A DNA stretch of 8,154 bases, from contig DGOE01000097.1 of assembly GCA_002389295.1 (NCBI GenBank), forward strand, positions 1 through 8,154, read 5' to 3'. Every line of letters begins with the position of its first letter. Within the stretch, counting starts at the first letter, position 1. This document shows, in pieces, positions 1 through 6,344 of this stretch. Under the pieces are notes generated by a model, which saw nothing but the letters and a program-made list of their open reading frames with translations, did not search any database and was not told where the DNA came from. The DNA comes from Flavobacteriales bacterium UBA4474 (GTDB lineage Bacteria > Bacteroidota > Bacteroidia > Flavobacteriales_D > Sanyastnellaceae). The position numbers and the translations under genes are program-made.

Positions 1-54
1 GGATCCACTGCATGTGTTTGCTTTTGGCCACGCCTCAAGGTAGGCCCTTGGTCT

Positions 55-73
55 TTTGTCCCCCCAGGACAAA
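55..73. repeat. Perfect 7-bp inverted repeat upstream of the lipoprotein gene
   Basis: TTTGTCC (55-61) and GGACAAA (67-73) are exact inverse complements around a 5-nt CCCCA spacer. No T-run follows on either strand, so it does not look like an intrinsic terminator. It lies about 90 bp upstream of the lipoprotein start and could be an operator or a leader hairpin. The remainder of 1-165 holds no gene I can support: the plus frame is open from base 1, but its translation before residue 166's start is not protein-like. Confidence 0.3.
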
Positions 74-165
74 TTGACTTGGAACTTCTGAGCCAACAAC
101 CACTCCGAGCCGCCAAGAAATCCGCATCAATACCCCTTGTCTTAGATTCGCTGAAAATTTTCAAA

Positions 166-600
166 ATGAACCTGCGATCTATTCTCGTTCTCTCTTTTGG
201 CAGCGCCCTGTTGGCTGGCTGCTCTGTGGATGGCTGCACCGATGCCAATGCGACCAACTTTGACCCTGCTGCCGACAATTTCGATGGCAGCTGCCAATAC
301 GAAGGTGAAGTCGTCTTTTGGTACGGCGAGGCCACTTCTAACGCTCTGATATCCATCTACTCGAACTCTTTGAGCTTTTATGTAGATGGGCAAATTGAAG
401 GCAGTACAGCCACGTCTCAATACTGGACTGGCGCCCCCGAGTGTGGGCAAAACGGCTCCATTACCATTACCAAAGCCCTCGGCTCGAGCACAGCATTGGC
501 CAGCACTTACGAAGTCATTGACGACTATGGAGACTTGTGGTGGAGCGGCATCATCAACTTTGAGGCCAACACCTGCAGCTCGATCGAGCTCGTCCCTTGA
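166..600 (+). CDS. Small exported lipoprotein of unknown function with GCTD...GSC cysteine motif
   Basis: This encodes a 144-residue protein. The frame is open further upstream (possible TTG at 79), but ATG at 166 is preferred because it gives a textbook lipoprotein signal: MNLRS, a hydrophobic stretch, then lipobox L-A-G-C with the acylated cysteine at residue 19. Next comes GCTDANATNFDPAADNFDGSC (about residues 23-43), a version of the GCTDPxAxNYNPxAxxDDGSC motif seen in many marine Bacteroidota surface proteins. The rest (about 47-144) is rich in beta-forming residues, with WYGEATSNALI, a VDG turn and a paired-cysteine layout (a Cys near the middle and one near the end). Anchoring in the outer membrane is inferred from the signal. 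I recognise the general type but no named function. It is monocistronic: a strong terminator follows within 25 bp and the next gene is convergent. Confidence 0.85.
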   Translation: MNLRSILVLSFGSALLAGCSVDGCTDANATNFDPAADNFDGSCQYEGEVVFWYGEATSNALISIYSNSLSFYVDGQIEGSTATSQYWTGAPECGQNGSITITKALGSSTALASTYEVIDDYGDLWWSGIINFEANTCSSIELVP

Positions 601-620
601 AGCACCCCTTCACGTCATGC

Positions 621-652
621 AAAGCGGCTCCAACACTTGTTGGGGCCGTTTT
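621..652 (+). terminator. Rho-independent terminator of the lipoprotein gene
   Basis: CGGCTCCAAC (625-634) pairs with GTTGGGGCCG (639-648) around the tetraloop ACTT, with one G-T pair. Flanking A's and T's extend the stem, and TTTTT (649-653) follows. It begins about 20 nt after the lipoprotein stop. In the minus direction only a short CTTT follows the stem, so it may stop transcripts of the convergent 971-residue gene only weakly. Confidence 0.88.
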
Positions 653-694
653 TGTTCTTGGCAGCGCCTCCGGACCTGCCTTGTTCTTGTGCGA

Positions 695-3610
695 TCAGCG
701 CACGAGCATGATGGTGCCCACAAGACGCTGATAATCCTCACACAGACCGGTAGCTTCAATCATGTACACGAATAAATCATTGATGTGGGAAAGGCCCTCT
801 CCACGCGGACTTCCATTCCACCATCTTTCAGGGTCATCGGTTTCGAAAAGGGTCTCTCCCCATCGGTTTAATATCTGGAGGCGGTAAGTCTCAATGCCTG
901 AGCCCACTGGACGCCACCCATCGTTGAAGCCATCATTACCGGGCGTGAATGCATTGGGGGCAAAGAGTGTCAACCCTTCGTCTACAGTTATCAGCTCTGA
1001 TGATTCGGTTACACATCCGTCGGCATTTGTTACTTCAATCTCAAGCAAGTATTCGCCAGGTTCAGTATACACGTGCGAACGTTTTCTGGAAGCCAACACT
1101 TCATCGCCTATGGTGATTTCCAGTTGTCCCTCTCCGAAATTGAATTTGCGCTGAATGACATTCTCCGCGCCGCTCTCTTCCGCTGTGACCAACATGTCGG
1201 GCAGACAACCAGATAAAGGGTATACCACGAGGGAAGGCTCGGGCAGCTCAGTGCTATGAACGGTCACTGACTCCAGATGAGAACAGCCATTGCCATCTAT
1301 CGCTTCGACAGAATAATTACCGGCAACCAAATCATCCAAAGACTGGGTGAAGGCATTGACTTCTGTCCAGACGCCGATATCATTGGGCCACACTAAGCTG
1401 CAGGGAGGTGGTCCACAAGAGTACACTGCTTCAATTCCCCCATTGCCAGATTCGCAGCTATCGATGCGGGCCACCAACTGCAAACTCGGAGGAGGAGGTG
1501 CAACAAGGGAAGTGGAATCCATCACGGTGCAACCGTTGGCGTCTTCCAGTTCAACGGAATAGGATCCTGCAGACAAATTCTCTAGCGTCAAGATGCCTCC
1601 CTCATCATCGATCACCAACGCAGAATAGCCGCCGGCGCCACCGGCAGCGCTCAGGATCTGCAGCGCCCCATCCGAGGCATCCGTGCAGCTCACTCCGAAA
1701 CCGTTGTATTGGCTTAAAGGTCCTACCTCCATGGACAATGGTGGAGGCTCATTCAACGTGACCACAGAAGTGTCGCTACAACCGAGGTAATCAAAAACAA
1801 CGGCCTGCAGCCCCCCTGCAGGGAGACCGGCCACTTCGCCATCATCAGCGGTCAGGGTCGTGCCATTGATGGTCCACTCCCATATATAGTTGCCTTCGGA
1901 AGAACCTCCTGAAGCCTGACCCTCTGCTGCGCCGTCTTCCGAATTTGGACAGCTGACCTCAAAACCGTTGTAATCGTTGAGAACAACATCATCCAAGTAG
2001 ACCTCGTGAACAAACAAGGGAATGGTGAAATACTGGTCTGCAGAATCACACGTGCTGCGGAGTGTCATGGTGTAGTCTCCGGGCGTATTGAAGACATAGC
2101 TAATGGTGTCGGCATTGCCCGGAAACACCAAACCTCCTGGCACTTCTGGACCTTCCAATTCCCACTCTTGGAAACAGATCAACCCCACTTCAGTTGTATT
2201 GAAGAACTCCACTGGATCTCCCACGCACACCTGATTTGTACTCCATTCAAATAATGGCTCGGTGTAACACATCTGACACTGGTAAACGTCAGAGGGCTCT
2301 ATTTCATTGACATTATGCGAAACGCTGGCCGCTGTCACGCTTATACTCGATACCGTTCCTTCTTCTGCCGGGTTCACGTCTACTTCCTCCGAGGTGAGAA
2401 CGACTTCAGCTGATTGACAATTCACTTGTCCGAGGGAATCCGTTCGGATAAAGAGCGGGTCCATGGAACTGTCCTCATTCCCAAATACTGCGGAACTCGT
2501 GTAAGCACTGATGGTGAAGCCATCCTGTTGGTCAAACCGAACGCCGATGCCTTTGTCCCTTTCACTTCCGCCATAGGTATGGGCCCAATCGAGTGCACCA
2601 CCTTCGGTGATATGGAACATGAGCACATCCCGCTCTCCCATGTTCTCGTCGAGCATTTCAGGGTTGGAATCCACTGATTGGGGGAAACCAGAAGTGTTGC
2701 CCACTACAGCGATTCCCGAAGAAGTGCGGGTCAAGTCCCGACTTTGGTCCTGTCCATTTGATCCAAAAGACTTGGACCAAATGGGCTCGCCATCCGTCAG
2801 GTCGAGCTTCATGATCAGGATGTTCTCTCCCGACATACCGCCAAGGGTAGTTGGAGCCGTGACATATGCGACACCGGCCAAATCGTCTACCAGGGCATTG
2901 CACCCCCAAGTGGTGTGGTCGAAGTCACTGAAACCTCCTCCATATCGCTTCATCCAGATTGGTTGCCCCGCGCCGTCCACCCGCGCAACATCCACATCCC
3001 GCCCCACACCTGCCTGGTTCGCCACAAAAAGGAAATCACCGTTGTCGAGTTGTGAAAGGCTCAAAGGCATATCATGAAATCCAGGGTAGCGATTGGCCCA
3101 TTCCACTAATCCCATCGCGTCCACCTTCAATAAAACCGGAACGCCCGATTGTCTGCCAATTGCTGCGTAGCCTCCATCCAAGGTGGGAATCGCATCGAAT
3201 ATCCAGTCCAACGGACTGTAAGAATGGTACCACTCTGCCTCTCCAGCCTCGTTTAATTTCAGCATCAAACCTGCTGACCCATGACCCCCGATGATGAATC
3301 CACCATCCGGCGTAGGCTCAATGGACTTCCCCCCCTCACTGCTGCCCGTTCCGAATAACCTAAACCAAATGCGATTGCCGCAGGCATCGACCTTGTAGAC
3401 ATAAATGTCGCACCCGCCAGCACTGCCATTGCCCTCATGTTGCCCCGTAGCGATGAACCCCCCATCATCCGTCGTGGTTAAGGCCAAGCCCCCCTGCATT
3501 CCTCCGTAGTTGTAACGCCGCATGAATGTGCGGTCAATATCCTCTTGGGCCCATAGCGGCTGCATCATGAGCGTTAGCAGAATACCGAATAAGGTACGCT
3601 GCAAGGTCAT
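695..3610 (-). CDS. Large secreted multidomain surface protein with T9SS type B (CHU_C) sorting domain
   Basis: This encodes 971 residues, with a signal peptide at about 1-21 (ending PLWAQ). Residues about 30-400 are beta-propeller-like repeats with recurring DGGFI.TG, W...FG and LK.D..G elements, as in Bacteroidota proteins of the SBBP or delta-60 kind. A PKD-like domain (about 453-537, with WSTNQVCVGDPVEFFNTT and a GDYTMTL strand) follows. Two SprB-type repeats come next (about 546-622 and 634-705: VSC...DGA, then LPAGG or LSAGSYSVELEDANGC), then a third, diverged one (about 712-785). A second PKD-like domain (about 790-877) precedes the gliding-motility-associated C-terminal domain (about 880-971: FAPNAFTPGNDGFND, LQILNRWGETLFET, GTIMLVR), which directs secretion by the type IX system. 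By family, such proteins are cell-surface adhesins or matrix proteins; the ligand is unknown. The ATG overlaps the stop of the upstream gene as ATGA, indicating translational coupling. Confidence 0.9.
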   Translation of the reverse strand: MTLQRTLFGILLTLMMQPLWAQEDIDRTFMRRYNYGGMQGGLALTTTDDGGFIATGQHEGNGSAGGCDIYVYKVDACGNRIWFRLFGTGSSEGGKSIEPTPDGGFIIGGHGSAGLMLKLNEAGEAEWYHSYSPLDWIFDAIPTLDGGYAAIGRQSGVPVLLKVDAMGLVEWANRYPGFHDMPLSLSQLDNGDFLFVANQAGVGRDVDVARVDGAGQPIWMKRYGGGFSDFDHTTWGCNALVDDLAGVAYVTAPTTLGGMSGENILIMKLDLTDGEPIWSKSFGSNGQDQSRDLTRTSSGIAVVGNTSGFPQSVDSNPEMLDENMGERDVLMFHITEGGALDWAHTYGGSERDKGIGVRFDQQDGFTISAYTSSAVFGNEDSSMDPLFIRTDSLGQVNCQSAEVVLTSEEVDVNPAEEGTVSSISVTAASVSHNVNEIEPSDVYQCQMCYTEPLFEWSTNQVCVGDPVEFFNTTEVGLICFQEWELEGPEVPGGLVFPGNADTISYVFNTPGDYTMTLRSTCDSADQYFTIPLFVHEVYLDDVVLNDYNGFEVSCPNSEDGAAEGQASGGSSEGNYIWEWTINGTTLTADDGEVAGLPAGGLQAVVFDYLGCSDTSVVTLNEPPPLSMEVGPLSQYNGFGVSCTDASDGALQILSAAGGAGGYSALVIDDEGGILTLENLSAGSYSVELEDANGCTVMDSTSLVAPPPPSLQLVARIDSCESGNGGIEAVYSCGPPPCSLVWPNDIGVWTEVNAFTQSLDDLVAGNYSVEAIDGNGCSHLESVTVHSTELPEPSLVVYPLSGCLPDMLVTAEESGAENVIQRKFNFGEGQLEITIGDEVLASRKRSHVYTEPGEYLLEIEVTNADGCVTESSELITVDEGLTLFAPNAFTPGNDGFNDGWRPVGSGIETYRLQILNRWGETLFETDDPERWWNGSPRGEGLSHINDLFVYMIEATGLCEDYQRLVGTIMLVR

Positions 3611-3945
3611 GGCTCTTGGATTGGGAGGGTGGCTGTCGTGTCGAAGCGGGTGTAGGCGATCTGCTTCTCCTGGTACCCGATCAACACCAGTCTTTCCGTG
3701 AATTCATCCTCGGCACGAAGTGAATCGAGCGGCAGCGCAAAAGACACCAAACTTGCATTTGGGTCATGGTGCACCCATGCACATCCCCTGTCTTCCAAAT
3801 AACCAAGAAACATAGGTGTCAAAAAAGGACACATGAACCCGTGGGCCTCCAAGGTCACTTCTACATGAACAAATTCAGAGGCCTGATTTTGTGCTGATAA
3901 TTCAGCACACGACAGCAAAACGAGCAGTAAGACGAGCAGCTTCAA
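3607..3945 (-). CDS. Small exported HMA-like protein with a single metal-site cysteine, TTG start
   Basis: This encodes 112 residues. The start is TTG at 3945: an in-frame TGA lies five codons upstream, no ATG is available, and reading from TTG gives a good signal peptide, MKLLVLLLVLLSCAELSAQ. The mature part resembles a small ferredoxin-like heavy-metal-associated domain. VHVEVTLEAHGFMCPFLTP (residues 26-44) sits where HMA proteins have strand beta1 and the GMxCxxC loop, VSFALPLDSL fits beta3, and LIGYQEKQI fits the C-terminal GY..... strand. The usual second cysteine is replaced: C39-P-F-L42. Metal binding through the normal CxxC pair is therefore unlikely; a structural or protein-contact role is inference. 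It overlaps the large T9SS cargo gene by 4 bp (ATGA), so the two are probably co-expressed. The HMA assignment is by eye and moderate. Confidence 0.72.
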   Translation of the reverse strand: MKLLVLLLVLLSCAELSAQNQASEFVHVEVTLEAHGFMCPFLTPMFLGYLEDRGCAWVHHDPNASLVSFALPLDSLRAEDEFTERLVLIGYQEKQIAYTRFDTTATLPIQEP

Positions 3946-3961
3946 GACAAGTGATAATCAT

Positions 3962-3969
3962 CAAAGATA
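3962..3969 (-). promoter_or_regulatory. Candidate Bacteroidota -7 box for the two-gene operon
   Basis: On the minus strand this reads TATCTTTG, an exact match to the TAnnTTTG -7 consensus of Bacteroidota promoters. It sits 16 nt upstream of the TTG start, implying a very short leader. I see no TTG-type -33 element at the usual spacing, so the call is tentative. Confidence 0.35.
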
Positions 3970-4008
3970 TAGCAATGGCCAAAACTTCAGACCATTGGCT
4001 ACCAATAA

Positions 4009-4113
4009 ACTATTGCCCAATTCACAGGCGTCGCTGAGGGCGCAACGGCCATCGGCAACCTCGCCATCAGCGCGCTCTTTGCTGTGATGTTTTATCTGAA
4101 GAGCCGCGATTGA
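4009..4113 (+). pseudogene. Start-less C-terminal tail of a plus-strand membrane protein
   Basis: After a TAA at 4006-4008 the frame is open for 34 codons to TGA at 4111-4113. It contains AEGATAIGNLAISALFAVMF followed by YLKSRD. This is one hydrophobic helix with a short charged tail, the usual look of the last transmembrane segment of a transporter. There is no plausible start codon, only an internal ATG near the end, so it cannot be a complete gene. A strong plus-strand terminator follows 23 nt after the stop, as expected for a genuine 3' end. The A..GA.AIGNL..SAL pattern faintly recalls the last helix of sodium:alanine (AGCS) symporters, but that is a guess. I infer that the upstream part of the gene was lost by deletion or replacement. 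The rest of 3946-4189 holds nothing else I can name. Confidence 0.5.
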
Positions 4114-4136
4114 AAAGCGGCCCAATGCACTTTCGG

Positions 4137-4164
4137 AAAGGGGCGGCTTCGGCCACCCCTTTTT
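4137..4164 (+). terminator. Strong TTCG-loop terminator, probably bidirectional
   Basis: GGGGCGGC (4140-4147) pairs with GCCACCCC (4152-4159) around a TTCG tetraloop, with one C-A mismatch. AAA on the left and TTTTT (4160-4164) on the right complete a classical terminator. The T-run is better in the plus direction (TTTTT) than in the minus direction (CCCCTTTCC). It lies 25 bp beyond the stop of the minus-strand esterase and so probably serves that gene now, but its polarity fits the plus-strand remnant just before it. Confidence 0.85.
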
Positions 4165-4189
4165 CGTGCACGTAAGCTGGAGAACGGCC

Positions 4190-5371
4190 TTACTTCACCA
4201 CGCGGAACACGCGGTTCGCTGTGTGCAGCAGGTAAACACCCGCTGGTAAATCACCGAGTCCTTCCAACGTCATATTGTCCTGAAGGACACCCGCTTGAAT
4301 CACTCGTCCTTCCAGATTGACCAGGCGGAAGGTCATGGCCTCTCCTTTCCCTCCATGCAAGTGCAGGGCATCTTGAAATGGATTGGGAGACACGGACAAT
4401 CTGGACGGGAGCTCCTCTCCCGCCACGTTGCTTACCGCGGCGCAACCGCCTTGGAAGAACTCCCAAAGGATGCGACTGGGAGAGACACCGTCCATTTCCT
4501 GGCTGAACCACACATGGTCTCCCGGTGCCCCGAACTCCTGCTCTACAGTATACAGCGAAAGGCAGGTGCCACCATTGCCCCCCGAGTATGCATCGTGTAC
4601 CACGTTGCCCGCATTGAGTTCAGTGGTCACCTGGCTGGAGGCCGGGATGCCGTTGTGGTCGAGCCAAAGGTCCACGACCTCTGCTACCGAAGCATACCAT
4701 TCATTGCCATCATAGGGCAGCACCCAGTCTCCTACCCCGTGAAAAATGATCACGGGAACGGGATGGGCCGGATCGCAATCCCCGGCTTCATCCAGCATGG
4801 CCCCCGACATCACGCCAATGGCCGCCACCATGTCACCCCGGGTGCATCCCACACTGTAGGCCATCATGCCTCCGTTGCTGTAGCCCGCCAGATACACCTC
4901 ATCAGCGGCCACGTTGTGGTCGGCGGCTATGTCTCCGATCAGCGCTTGGGTAAAGTAGACGTCATTGTCATAGAGGTGCTCTGCCCCATTGTCTCCGGGC
5001 TCCCAATAGGTGGCGTCCTTGGAAGGTCGATACGCCGCCTGGGGATAGGCTACGATGAAGCCTTCTTCGTCGGCCAGAATGTTGAAACCGATATAGTCTC
5101 CCACGGCATCGGCCCAATCCGCAGCGCAATCCCCAAATCCATGATAGACGATGACCAAGGGATGCGGCACCGCGGCATCGTAACCTGAAGGCACATGTAG
5201 GATGTACTCTCGGGTGATGGTTTCACCCAGACCATCCGTCGTCGGATAGGTTTCAGAGAAAGAGCGATACCCCGGATGCGCGCAGTTCATGGTGCAGATG
5301 GTATCCGGCGTGGCTTGACCCATCCCACTGAATGTGAGCAGACAAGCGGTTACTACCAGTAAGTACTTCAT
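4190..5371 (-). CDS. Secreted CE1/PHB-depolymerase-like esterase with T9SS type A sorting domain
   Basis: This encodes 393 residues, with a signal peptide at about 1-20 (MKYLLVVTACLLTFSGMGQA). Residues about 40-300 form an alpha/beta-hydrolase of the esterase group that includes LpqC, PHB depolymerases and feruloyl/acetylxylan esterases. Visible elements are the oxyanion loop VIVYHGFGDCAADW (H77-G78), the nucleophile elbow AGYSNGGMMAY (Ser165), the acid in IIFHGVGDWVLPYDG (Asp215), and a likely catalytic His286 in GAPGDHVWFS. The likely reaction is hydrolysis of an ester bond in an extracellular polymer or polysaccharide side chain; the substrate is not readable from the sequence. Residues about 313-393 are a T9SS type A domain (SVSPNPFQDALHLHG, LVNLEGRVIQAG, LPAGVYLLHTANRVFRVVK), so export across the outer membrane by the type IX system is expected. 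All triad residues are present. It is probably monocistronic, with a terminator downstream. Confidence 0.88.
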   Translation of the reverse strand: MKYLLVVTACLLTFSGMGQATPDTICTMNCAHPGYRSFSETYPTTDGLGETITREYILHVPSGYDAAVPHPLVIVYHGFGDCAADWADAVGDYIGFNILADEEGFIVAYPQAAYRPSKDATYWEPGDNGAEHLYDNDVYFTQALIGDIAADHNVAADEVYLAGYSNGGMMAYSVGCTRGDMVAAIGVMSGAMLDEAGDCDPAHPVPVIIFHGVGDWVLPYDGNEWYASVAEVVDLWLDHNGIPASSQVTTELNAGNVVHDAYSGGNGGTCLSLYTVEQEFGAPGDHVWFSQEMDGVSPSRILWEFFQGGCAAVSNVAGEELPSRLSVSPNPFQDALHLHGGKGEAMTFRLVNLEGRVIQAGVLQDNMTLEGLGDLPAGVYLLHTANRVFRVVK

Positions 5372-5379
5372 GTGCGCAA

Positions 5380-5397
5380 TGTAGGATTCAGCCTACA
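5380..5397. repeat. Inverted repeat TGTAGG-N6-CCTACA in the esterase leader
   Basis: TGTAGG (5380-5385) and CCTACA (5392-5397) are exact inverse complements with a 6-nt spacer. With a one-base bulge the symmetry extends into CAA/TTG on the outside. It ends 8 bp upstream of the esterase ATG, where a repressor could bind or an mRNA hairpin could affect translation. No exact TAnnTTTG box is visible in the 104-bp gap 5372-5475. Confidence 0.4.
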
Positions 5398-5475
5398 ATT
5401 GTGCTTGGCTTAATTCACAGGCAACGGCTTAGGTTGATCCAATTAACACCCTGAGTACGCAAAGCCTTGACCGGG

Positions 5476-6184
5476 TCAGAGGACCTCATCGATCAGGTGC
5501 TGGGCGGCCATCCATCCGGTTTGGGCTGCGCCTTCCATGTAGCCCCAGTAATCGCCACTGAAGGACTCTCCGATGAAGGCGAGGTTGTCCAGGAAAGGGA
5601 CCTGCCGCTCGTCTTCTTCGCCGTCAAAGAAGAAGAGGGATTCCACAGCGGTGTACTGGCCCGGTTTGAGACAGGTGTAGCTCCCGGTGTAGCCTTCTTC
5701 CTGGGCCCAGTTGATGCCCCACTGGATGCCGTTTCGGGTGCCATCCGTACCCAACTGCAAGGGTGCCAGCTGGTTCATGTAGGAAGTGACCAGCCCGCCA
5801 ATGAGGAAGGACAAGGAGCCCTGCCCCTCCTTCTTGGGGTTGCTGTCCCAACAAGCCTGCATGGGGCCGTCGGACAGCGCGTCTCCGTTGGAGCACACAT
5901 CACGCCAGGGGGTCGAATCGAAACCGGCGATCACCTTTGAATGGGTACCCAGGACGGAATTGGAGATGTAGTTCGTGAGGGGATCCGGCAGGCCGAACGT
6001 GAATTCAACATCGGCGCAGGGTCTTGAGGGCTGTGCGCCGGGGCATGGCGCCCTTGGACCAGACCGATTGCGCCAGCCCATCGGCCAACCGGACGCCTTG
6101 TTCCACAGCGTTTGTCCGTCCCGTCAGCTGGGCCGCGCGGGCGAATGCACGGTGGAACCACCGCATGTTCTTGCTCTTGGCCAT
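5476..6184 (-). pseudogene. Flavin monoamine oxidase gene with a large internal deletion and frame change
   Basis: The two ends of one gene are present in order. The 5' piece (ATG at 6184) starts MAKSKNMRWF and reaches MPRRTALKTL, a leader plus Tat-like RRxxLK motif as found on exported flavin amine oxidases; it stops at TGA 6005-6007. The 3' piece, in another frame from about 6012 to the stop at 5476, is the C-terminal third of an amine oxidase. It has LGTHSKVIAGFDSTPWRD, the GSYTCLKPGQY segment, and the closing FAD-contact motif FIGESFSGDYWGYMEGAAQ. The N-terminal GxGxxG FAD-binding fold and much of the substrate domain are missing. The family is usually about 450-550 residues, and only about 230 can be accounted for here. 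The ATG at 6081 that opens the 3' frame lies inside the leader in the wrong frame and is not a natural start. The product cannot be functional. An assembly error at the join is the main alternative. Confidence 0.75.
6005..6184 (-). CDS. 59-residue surviving leader ORF of the broken amine oxidase
   Basis: This is an intact reading frame from ATG 6184 to TGA 6005-6007 that could still be translated. It is basic, predicts an amphipathic N-terminal helix (MRWFHRAFARAAQLTGRTN), and ends in RRTALKTLRRC. I read it as the start of the amine oxidase pseudogene, not as a small gene in its own right, because the RRTALK motif is typical at this place in Tat-exported flavoproteins and the amine oxidase C-terminus follows directly. 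Listed separately because it is a complete ORF. Confidence 0.45.
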   Translation of the reverse strand: MAKSKNMRWFHRAFARAAQLTGRTNAVEQGVRLADGLAQSVWSKGAMPRRTALKTLRRC

Positions 6185-6200
6185 GCAACAAGGTAACCCG

Positions 6201-6281
6201 TCACTTGCGCTTGCGGCGGTTGTAGATCACCAGCACGGGCAGCAGAATGGCCATGACGGCGAAAATCATCATCGAATTCAT
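6201..6281 (-). CDS. 26-residue single-pass membrane peptide (hypothetical)
   Basis: ATG at 6281 opens MNSMMIFAVMAILLPVLVIY, followed by NRRKRK and TGA at 6201-6203. This gives one hydrophobic helix of about 17 residues and a strongly basic tail, which predicts a cytoplasmic C-terminus by the positive-inside rule. An in-frame TGA lies ten codons upstream, so it is not the tail of a longer open frame. It ends 16 bp before the amine oxidase leader, suggesting a shared transcript, and its start is 63 bp from the divergent glucanase gene. I do not recognise the family. It may be a genuine small membrane protein or a chance ORF; the composition favours the former. Confidence 0.45.
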   Translation of the reverse strand: MNSMMIFAVMAILLPVLVIYNRRKRK

Positions 6282-6344
6282 GGAGACAAGTTCGCCCTGA
6301 ACCGCCTCTCATCCCGCTGTTGTTCTTCGTATTTTACTGAACAG

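Noticed and set aside
1..6. GGATCC at the very first bases as a cloning-vector junction
   Set aside because: A single BamHI-like hexamer is not evidence of a vector; no vector or linker sequence follows, and GGATCC also occurs elsewhere in the window (for example near 1562 and 5980).
79..165. Upstream TTG start for the lipoprotein gene
   Set aside because: Starting at 79 would place 29 non-signal residues before a canonical lipoprotein signal peptide; ATG at 166 fits the lipobox position.
4295..5188. 297-codon plus-strand frame opposite the esterase
   Set aside because: It is antisense to a gene with a complete catalytic triad and signal peptide; the translation is rich in His, Gly and Arg and shows no family motif.
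5476..6081. A normal 201-residue gene starting at ATG 6081
   Set aside because: The first 23 residues are out-of-frame sequence from the amine oxidase leader and the FAD-binding N-terminus is absent, so it is a fragment and not a short intact gene.
6024..6344. Upstream extension of the glucanase frame by 107 codons
   Set aside because: The extension lacks protein-like features, runs opposite the amine oxidase leader and small ORF, and would bury the signal peptide that begins at the ATG at 6345.
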